NCBI GenBank assembly: GCA_964617765.1
Contig: CAZTZY010000059.1
Location: 1 to 20,458, forward strand
DNA: 20,458 nt
Source: CAZTZY01 sp964617765
GTDB taxonomy: Bacteria; Pseudomonadota; Gammaproteobacteria; Pseudomonadales; DT-91
Direction of reading: 5' to 3'
Below the pieces are notes generated by a model. It saw only the letters and a program-made list of their open reading frames with translations. It was not told the origin of the DNA and did not search any database. The position numbers and the translations under genes are program-made. The first letter of the stretch is position 1; every line of letters begins with the position of its first letter. Below are positions 15,579 through 20,458 of this stretch, piece by piece.

Positions 15579-17015
15579 ATGGCCAAATATGATTTTAATA
15601 TCATTGTGATTGGTGCAGGTTCAGCAGGGCTGGTTTCTGCCTATATAGCTGCAGCGACCAAAGCAAAAGTAGCCTTGATCGAAAAACACAAAATGGGCGG
15701 TGATTGCCTGAACACCGGCTGCGTACCCAGCAAGGCGTTGATCAAGGCTGCAAAAACCGCTTATCACTTTCGCCATGCCTCTGCCCTGGGTATACAGGCT
15801 GAAAATATTACCGTTGATTTTGACAAAGTCATGGGGCATGTGCAGCAATCCATTACCACAATCGAACCGCATGATTCTGTAGACCGTTATACTGAATTGG
15901 GCGTCGATTGTTTTGCAGGGGATGCCACTTTATTATCACCACATACTGTTTCTGTTAATGGCAAGGTTTTATCCGCTCGATCCATTATCATTGCTACCGG
16001 CGCTGCGCCATTGATCCCTGACATTGAAGGCATAGCCAGTGTGAATGCATTAACCAGCGATACCGTATGGCAATTAAAAAGCCTGCCCAAACGTTTGCTG
16101 GTCATTGGCGGCGGCCCGATTGGGGTTGAACTGGCCCAGGCATTTGCACGACTGGGTTCTGAAGTCACCATTGCCGATAAAAATAACGCCCTGTTGAAAC
16201 GCGAAGATATTGAGGTGTCGGAATTTCTGGAAACCCGCTTAGCTTCTGAAAATATTCGTATACTGAAAGAGCATGAGTTGGCTCGCTTTTATGTCGATGC
16301 GCTGGGCAAGCATGCCGTACTGGAAAACCATTCGGCAAAAACTGATATTGTCTTCGACGAAGTGCTGGTTGCCTTGGGAAGAACAGCTAATGTCAAAGGT
16401 TTTGGCCTAGAGAATCTTCACATACAACTGGATAAGCAAGGCCGTATCCAGGCCAATCCTTTTTTACAAACCAATATTCCGAGTATTTATGTCTGCGGTG
16501 ATGTGACTGGCCCCTACCAGTTTACCCATGTTTCTTCACATCAGGCGTGGTACGCCAGTGTTAATGCCTTGTTTAGCCCGTTCAAGAAATTCAGGGTAGA
16601 TTACCGCGTGATTCCATGGGCTACTTTCTGCGACCCTGAAGTAGCGCGTGTTGGCCTGAATGAAAAAGAAGCCGGGGAAAAAGGCATAGCTTATGAAGTA
16701 ACCCGCTATGACCTGGCTGATCTTGACCGTGCGATTACCGATGCCAGTAATCGCGGCTTCATCAAGGTGTTAACCCCTCCCGGCAAAGACCGTATCCTGG
16801 GCGTCACTATTGTGGGTGAACATGCCAGCGAAATGCTGCCGGAGTTTATCCTGGCCATGCGGCATAACCTGGGCCTGAACAAAATATTGCAAACTATCCA
16901 CGTTTATCCGACACTTTCTGAAGCCAATAAATTTGCCGCCGGCAACTGGCGCAAGAATCACTTGCCAGAACTGGCACTGAAATTCGCCAACCTGTTTCAT
17001 GCGTGGAGACGATAG
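15579..17015 (+). CDS. FAD-dependent pyridine nucleotide-disulfide oxidoreductase (MerA/lipoamide dehydrogenase-like)
   Basis: 478 residues of a class I flavoprotein disulfide reductase. The FAD-binding motif GAGSAG is at 12-17. The redox-active disulfide lies in GGDCLNTGCVPSK (Cys43, Cys48). The NAD(P)H-binding GGGPIG is at 177-182, a second FAD contact appears as YVCGDVTG, and the C-terminal HVYPTLSE carries the acid/base pair His441/Glu448. Overall it resembles mercuric reductase-like proteins. It lacks the N-terminal heavy-metal domain and the C-terminal vicinal cysteine pair that mercuric reductase needs, since the C-terminus is NLFHAWRR. Mercury reduction is therefore unlikely. It follows the TVP38 gene by 3 bases and precedes the radical SAM gene by 4, inside the operon. 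The electron acceptor is unknown; an arsenic- or thiol-related one is speculation from context. Confidence 0.92.
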   Translation: MAKYDFNIIVIGAGSAGLVSAYIAAATKAKVALIEKHKMGGDCLNTGCVPSKALIKAAKTAYHFRHASALGIQAENITVDFDKVMGHVQQSITTIEPHDSVDRYTELGVDCFAGDATLLSPHTVSVNGKVLSARSIIIATGAAPLIPDIEGIASVNALTSDTVWQLKSLPKRLLVIGGGPIGVELAQAFARLGSEVTIADKNNALLKREDIEVSEFLETRLASENIRILKEHELARFYVDALGKHAVLENHSAKTDIVFDEVLVALGRTANVKGFGLENLHIQLDKQGRIQANPFLQTNIPSIYVCGDVTGPYQFTHVSSHQAWYASVNALFSPFKKFRVDYRVIPWATFCDPEVARVGLNEKEAGEKGIAYEVTRYDLADLDRAITDASNRGFIKVLTPPGKDRILGVTIVGEHASEMLPEFILAMRHNLGLNKILQTIHVYPTLSEANKFAAGNWRKNHLPELALKFANLFHAWRR

Positions 17016-17019
17016 TGGT

Positions 17020-18012
17020 ATGACAGCAGAAAACCAGTCCGGCGTTATCGCTACAACAAACGCAACGCGATTCTCGCAACAATTGGCACAGCAGCAGATA
17101 ACATTACAACGCCGCCCCATAACTACCTTGCAAGTGAATATCGGTAAACGTTGCAACCAGGCTTGCCATCATTGCCATGTAGAAGCAGGACCCGAGCGCA
17201 CGGAAAACATGACATTGCCAACTATTGAGCGATTGCTGGTTTTAATTAAAAACACCCCATCATTAAAAACGGTAGATATTACCGGCGGCGCACCTGAACT
17301 GAATCCGCATTTTCGCTATTTTGTCGAGCAACTGCATGCGCAGAATATCCAGGTGCTTGATCGCTGCAATCTCACGGTATTGAGCGAACCTGGCCAGGAC
17401 ACTACCGCAGCATTTCTCGCACAGCACCGCGTGAATATTGTCGCTTCGATGCCCTGTTATCTCGAAGACAATGTTGACAAACAACGCGGCAAAGGCGTTT
17501 TTGACAAAAGCATCAAGGCATTACAGCAACTTAACCAGCTTGGTTATGGCCAAAACAACAGCGGGCTTGTGCTGGATCTGGTCTATAACCCGGTGGGCTA
17601 TCACTTGCCCCCGTCGCAAGCGCAACTGCAGGCCGATTATCAACAACATTTAAACTCTCACTACGGCATTACCTTTAACCGACTGTTTACCATTACCAAC
17701 ATGCCGATCAAACGCTTTGCCCATCAGTTAGAACGCGAAGGTAAATATGCCGAATACATGCAGTTGTTGATCGATAATTTTAATGCGCATGCAGCCCAAC
17801 AGGTGATGTGCCTGGATCTGTTATCCATTGGCTGGGATGGCAAAATCTATGATTGTGATTTTAACCAGATGCTGGAAATGCCGATTGCCTCGAGCCGGAA
17901 TATTGATAACATTGCTTCTTTCGATGATATTCCGCAAACCATTTCAGTCGATGATCATTGTTTTGGTTGCACTGCCGGCAGTGGCAGCTCCTGTGGAGGC
18001 GCGCTCTTGTAG
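17020..18012 (+). CDS. arsS: ArsS-type radical SAM protein (arsenosugar biosynthesis)
   Basis: 330 residues. The radical SAM cluster motif is CNQACHHC (Cys45, Cys49, Cys52), preceded by TLQVNIGKRCN. DITGGAPELNPHFR is the SAM-binding GGxPE-type segment. The lower half carries YDCDFNQML and a C-terminal cysteine motif CFGCTAGSGSSCGG (Cys314, Cys317, Cys325), as in the radical SAM/Cys-rich family once called rSAM/selenodomain proteins. Characterised ArsS enzymes attach a 5'-deoxyadenosyl group to dimethylarsenite, forming the arsenosugar backbone. ATG 17020 is preferred because GGAGA is 10 bases upstream; ATG 16999 would add seven residues and overlap the preceding gene. Both C-terminal glycosyltransferase-like partners of this family occur downstream. 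All cysteine positions are Cys, not selenocysteine. Family confident, product inferred. Confidence 0.88.
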   Translation: MTAENQSGVIATTNATRFSQQLAQQQITLQRRPITTLQVNIGKRCNQACHHCHVEAGPERTENMTLPTIERLLVLIKNTPSLKTVDITGGAPELNPHFRYFVEQLHAQNIQVLDRCNLTVLSEPGQDTTAAFLAQHRVNIVASMPCYLEDNVDKQRGKGVFDKSIKALQQLNQLGYGQNNSGLVLDLVYNPVGYHLPPSQAQLQADYQQHLNSHYGITFNRLFTITNMPIKRFAHQLEREGKYAEYMQLLIDNFNAHAAQQVMCLDLLSIGWDGKIYDCDFNQMLEMPIASSRNIDNIASFDDIPQTISVDDHCFGCTAGSGSSCGGALL

Positions 18013-18023
18013 CCGGAATTACC

Positions 18024-18830
18024 ATGAGCCATGAAAGCATTATCCGCCTCACGTTTTTTGTTTTTTTATTATGCAGCTTTGTTGGTCTTGAATACATCCG
18101 CCCTAAACGCAAACTGGATTTGCCTCGCCTGAAGCGCTGGCCAATTAATTTTGGGCTTACGCTCATCAACAGCATAATCATCGGCATATTACCTGTCTCT
18201 GCAATGGGCATGGCGCTCTATACTGAATATCATTCTCTTGGTCTTTTACAGCACCTGCAATTACCTGTTATAGCTAACCTGGCCCTCGGCATCATCTGGC
18301 TGGATTTTATTATTTACTGGCAACATCGTATTTTTCATCGCTTGCCGACTCTATGGCGACTGCATATTCTGCATCATACCGATGGTAACCTGGATGCCAG
18401 TAGTGCCTTGCGCTTTCATCCACTGGAAATCGTTGTTTCGTTAGTTATCAAGATCGCTGCTATTCTTTTTATGGGCGTTTCACCACTTGCAGTATTGATT
18501 TTTGAAATTACCCTTAATGGCATGGCATTGTTTAACCACAGCAATCTGCAAATGCCAGCTGCCCTTGATAATCTGCTTCGCAAGCTTTTCGTAACTCCTG
18601 ATATGCACCGCATTCACCACTCGCAATCACCCCAAGAGATGCACAGTAATTTTGGTTTTAACCTTTCCATCTGGGACAAACTGTTTGGCTCTTATACAGA
18701 CCATGCCAGCAATATTGATTTTCCGTTAGGCATCAAACATATCTCATTCGGGCAACAAAAAGACCCGGTATTTTTACTGGCTTTGCCATTCGCTGCTACA
18801 AATACTATTGCGGGTGCTGATCATGAATAA
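18024..18830 (+). CDS. Sterol desaturase / fatty acid hydroxylase family membrane protein
   Basis: 268 residues with several hydrophobic segments (about 8-25, 45-65, 80-100, 135-160). The histidine boxes that bind a di-iron centre are HRIFH (101-105), HILHH (114-118), FNHSN (His172) and HRIHH (195-199). This is the pattern of PF04116 enzymes, which hydroxylate or desaturate lipids or sterols, or cleave alkyl ethers, at the membrane. ATG 18024 opens the amphipathic MSHESIIRL start; it lies 11 bases after the arsS-like stop. The next gene follows after 49 bases. Its place inside an arsenosugar-type operon suggests a lipid or organoarsenic oxidation step, which is inference only. Confidence 0.88.
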   Translation: MSHESIIRLTFFVFLLCSFVGLEYIRPKRKLDLPRLKRWPINFGLTLINSIIIGILPVSAMGMALYTEYHSLGLLQHLQLPVIANLALGIIWLDFIIYWQHRIFHRLPTLWRLHILHHTDGNLDASSALRFHPLEIVVSLVIKIAAILFMGVSPLAVLIFEITLNGMALFNHSNLQMPAALDNLLRKLFVTPDMHRIHHSQSPQEMHSNFGFNLSIWDKLFGSYTDHASNIDFPLGIKHISFGQQKDPVFLLALPFAATNTIAGADHE

Positions 18831-18856
18831 TTTCTTCAGCAAAAAAATTCAGCATT

Positions 18857-18880
18857 ATGATGCCGCCAACTGTTAATTGA
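18857..18880 (+). other. Seven-codon open frame coupled to the next start (MMPPTVN)
   Basis: ATG at 18857 opens a seven-codon frame whose TGA (18878-18880) overlaps the ATG of the following glycosyltransferase by one base (TGATG), in a different frame. This could allow re-initiation. There is no convincing ribosome binding site, so it may be chance. Confidence 0.2.
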
Positions 18881-19578
18881 TGCCGTTGATTTCTATTATC
18901 ATTCCACTGTCATCGGGTGAAACTGCCTGGCGACAATTATTGCCACAGATTTTAAAACTGGACGCCGACATTGAAATATTGATGCTTTGCGCTGATGACA
19001 ACGATGTTTCGGCCATTCAGGCATCAACTGCATATCATCAAAACCTTAGAGTATTTTCCGGGAATGCTGGCCGAGCCGGATTGATGAATCAGGGCGCGTC
19101 TTTGTCTAACGGTTGCTATTTATGGTTTTTACATGCCGATTCTTTTTTACCAAATGATTGTGCAGCCGTTTTATTGCAAGCTACGCGACTGAACAATCCC
19201 GCTTTATATTATTTCGATTTGCAATTTTTAGCGGATGGCCCAAGATGGATGCCCCTCAATAATGCCGGCGTTTATTTTCGCTCCCACTATTTAAAAATGC
19301 CCTTTGGCGATCAGGGATTTTTCCTGTCAAAAACTGTGTTTGACCTGATCGGGGGTTTTAACATCATGGCACCCTTCGGTGAGGATCATTTACTGGTTTG
19401 GCAGGCACATCATCGTGGAATACCGGTTTTACCGATTGGCTCAATATTGATGACCAGTGCGAGAAAATATGACCGGCATGGATGGATTAAAACCACGCTT
19501 AAACATCTTTTTCTGACTATCAGCCAAGCCCTGCCGCAATGTTGGCTGCTAATTAAACACCGCTTATACAAGCCATGA
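18880..19578 (+). CDS. Family 2 glycosyltransferase-like protein, arsenosugar-associated (TIGR04283-like)
   Basis: 232 residues. ISIIIPLSSGE (4-14) is the opening beta-strand of a GT-A fold. LWFLHADSFLP (His85-Ala86-Asp87-Ser88) replaces the usual Asp-x-Asp metal site, as in this subfamily. GDQGFFLSKTVFDLIGGFN starts at 143, and GEDHLL (Glu168-Asp169) is the acidic catalytic segment. This is the glycosyltransferase type repeatedly found beside ArsS-like radical SAM genes (rSAM/selenodomain-associated transferase 2). ATG 18880 is chosen over a TTG three bases upstream. It is ten bases from the next gene. The soluble cytosolic protein would transfer a sugar onto the ArsS product; donor and acceptor are not known. 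The first half is poorly conserved. Confidence 0.85.
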   Translation: MPLISIIIPLSSGETAWRQLLPQILKLDADIEILMLCADDNDVSAIQASTAYHQNLRVFSGNAGRAGLMNQGASLSNGCYLWFLHADSFLPNDCAAVLLQATRLNNPALYYFDLQFLADGPRWMPLNNAGVYFRSHYLKMPFGDQGFFLSKTVFDLIGGFNIMAPFGEDHLLVWQAHHRGIPVLPIGSILMTSARKYDRHGWIKTTLKHLFLTISQALPQCWLLIKHRLYKP

Positions 19579-19588
19579 AGCTTTAAAA

Positions 19589-20269
19589 TTGACTATTGCA
19601 CTCGCCATTTTTGCAAAAAATCCGCACTTGACGCCTGTCAAAACCCGACTGGCACAGGATATTGGCAAGGAGAACGCCATACACTTTTACCGGCTTTGCC
19701 TGCAATATACCCGGGAACTGGCTCTCGAACTGATTGCCAATTCCGCACAAGCCATTTCGCCATACTGGGCTCTCGCTGAACATGACAGCCTGCTTCTACC
19801 GGAATGGCAATGTTTTAACACACTTTGGACGGGTGAGGGTGAACTGGGGGATCGCTTGCATCATGTTTATTCAACACTGCTAACAAAACACGAAGCCGTT
19901 ATCATGATAGGCACTGATAGTCCGGCATTGCCTTCATCGTTGTTACACGATGCAATTAAAAACATCTGCCTGGATATTAATACCGTTGCAATAGGCCCAG
20001 CCAAGGATGGGGGCTTTTATTTATTTGGAGGTTCGCGCGCCATTGACCCATCTATCTGGCTAGCTGTGCCTTATAGCAGTGTCCATACGCTTGAAATACT
20101 CCATCGGGAATTACAAAACCACAATATACCTGTGGCGTTAATGCCTGAGCACTTTGATGTTGATACCCACAATGATTTATTGTTATTAAAAGATTATCTA
20201 CAACAGGGTAACTACATCAGCGATACACAGCATAGATTATTGCAATTTATGCGTTCAACGGGTATCTAG
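19589..20269 (+). CDS. DUF2064 nucleotidyl/glycosyltransferase-like protein, arsenosugar-associated (TIGR04282-like)
   Basis: 226 residues of the CofC/MobA-like nucleotide-transferase fold. ALAIFAKNPHLTPVKTRL (4-21) holds the Lys-Thr-Arg motif. GEGELGDRL is followed by IGTDSPALPSSLL (Asp110, Pro112) and GPAKDGGFYLFGG (136-148) with the catalytic Asp-Gly-Gly, all hallmarks of DUF2064/TIGR04282 proteins (rSAM/selenodomain-associated transferase 1). It uses a TTG start ten bases after the preceding gene, with GAAG overlapping the upstream stop as a weak ribosome binding site. No ATG near the N-terminal strand would keep the Lys-Thr-Arg segment, so TTG is the sensible start. It is the last gene of the operon in this window. 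Family confident, reaction inferred. Confidence 0.87.
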   Translation: MTIALAIFAKNPHLTPVKTRLAQDIGKENAIHFYRLCLQYTRELALELIANSAQAISPYWALAEHDSLLLPEWQCFNTLWTGEGELGDRLHHVYSTLLTKHEAVIMIGTDSPALPSSLLHDAIKNICLDINTVAIGPAKDGGFYLFGGSRAIDPSIWLAVPYSSVHTLEILHRELQNHNIPVALMPEHFDVDTHNDLLLLKDYLQQGNYISDTQHRLLQFMRSTGI

Positions 20270-20373
20270 TGCAGTGTATTAAATTGATTGTATATTTATC
20301 AGTGATCTTGCCATTTTGCTTCCTTGCTAACTTATCCAATTAATCTTATAAACTGCTTACAATCACAATAAAG

Positions 20374-20456
20374 CTTTCTATTAACTAAAAAACTTTACTC
20401 TGACCCCATTTATTCCTTTCTATTAACTAAAAAACTTTACTCTGACCCCATTTATT
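20374..20456. repeat. Tandem direct repeat, two identical 41-bp copies
   Basis: Copies at 20374-20414 and 20416-20456 are identical, with one C between them (period 42). Each contains ACTTTACTCTGACCCC. It lies at the right edge, about 100 bases past the operon, and may continue outside the window. The stretch before it (20270-20373) is AT-rich with no gene or clear terminator. Confidence 0.9.
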
Positions 20457-20458
20457 TA

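Noticed and set aside
15579..17015. Mercuric reductase (merA) or lipoamide dehydrogenase as a specific name
   Set aside because: No N-terminal metal-binding domain, no C-terminal Cys pair, no mer genes nearby and no 2-oxoacid dehydrogenase genes; only the superfamily can be supported.
17958..18023. Upstream ATG for the fatty acid hydroxylase family gene
   Set aside because: It overlaps the arsS-like C-terminal cysteine motif by 55 bases and encodes a Trp/Arg-rich segment unlike the family; ATG 18024 fits the operon spacing and family start.

Overview
The window looks like chromosomal DNA of a Gram-negative bacterium, most likely a gammaproteobacterium. The grounds are a TolC-family outer-membrane channel, a SapC-family gene, a giant DUF4347/RTX-like secreted protein and an arsenosugar-type radical SAM cluster, all in DNA of moderate to low GC. 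I cannot name a genus. No rRNA, tRNA, CRISPR array, phage gene or transposase is visible.

Left, minus strand (1-12075): one uninterrupted reading frame of 4025 codons that runs off the left edge, so the C-terminus is missing. It begins with a LEPR-XLL-like motif and a His-rich stretch. A DUF4347 domain with a caspase-like His/Cys pair follows, then about 2000 residues of beta-rich, RTX-like and repeat modules, a zinc metalloprotease motif of metzincin type (HEVGHLLGFDH), and more than 1200 acidic, beta-rich residues. I count only four cysteines in the 4025 residues. It reads as a very large exported surface or extracellular protein.

Middle (12076-13996): a TolC-type outer-membrane channel gene lies immediately upstream of the giant gene on the same strand. 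The 195-bp gap between them holds three inverted repeats. Its promoter region is shared with a divergent SapC-family gene (13997-14731) and contains an FNR-like palindrome. SapC and TolC-like proteins are linked to type I secretion of S-layer proteins in Campylobacter. This makes a type I export locus for the giant protein a reasonable inference, although no ABC transporter or HlyD-type adaptor is in the window.

Right, plus strand (14901-20269): six tightly packed genes form one apparent operon. They encode a TVP38/TMEM64 membrane protein, a FAD-dependent disulfide oxidoreductase, an ArsS-type radical SAM protein, a fatty acid hydroxylase/sterol desaturase family membrane enzyme, and two small glycosyltransferase-like proteins of the kinds associated with ArsS (TIGR04283- and TIGR04282-like). 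Together they suggest an organoarsenical (arsenosugar or arsenolipid-like) pathway. The arsenic methyltransferase ArsM is not in the window. The right edge carries a perfect 41-bp tandem direct repeat.
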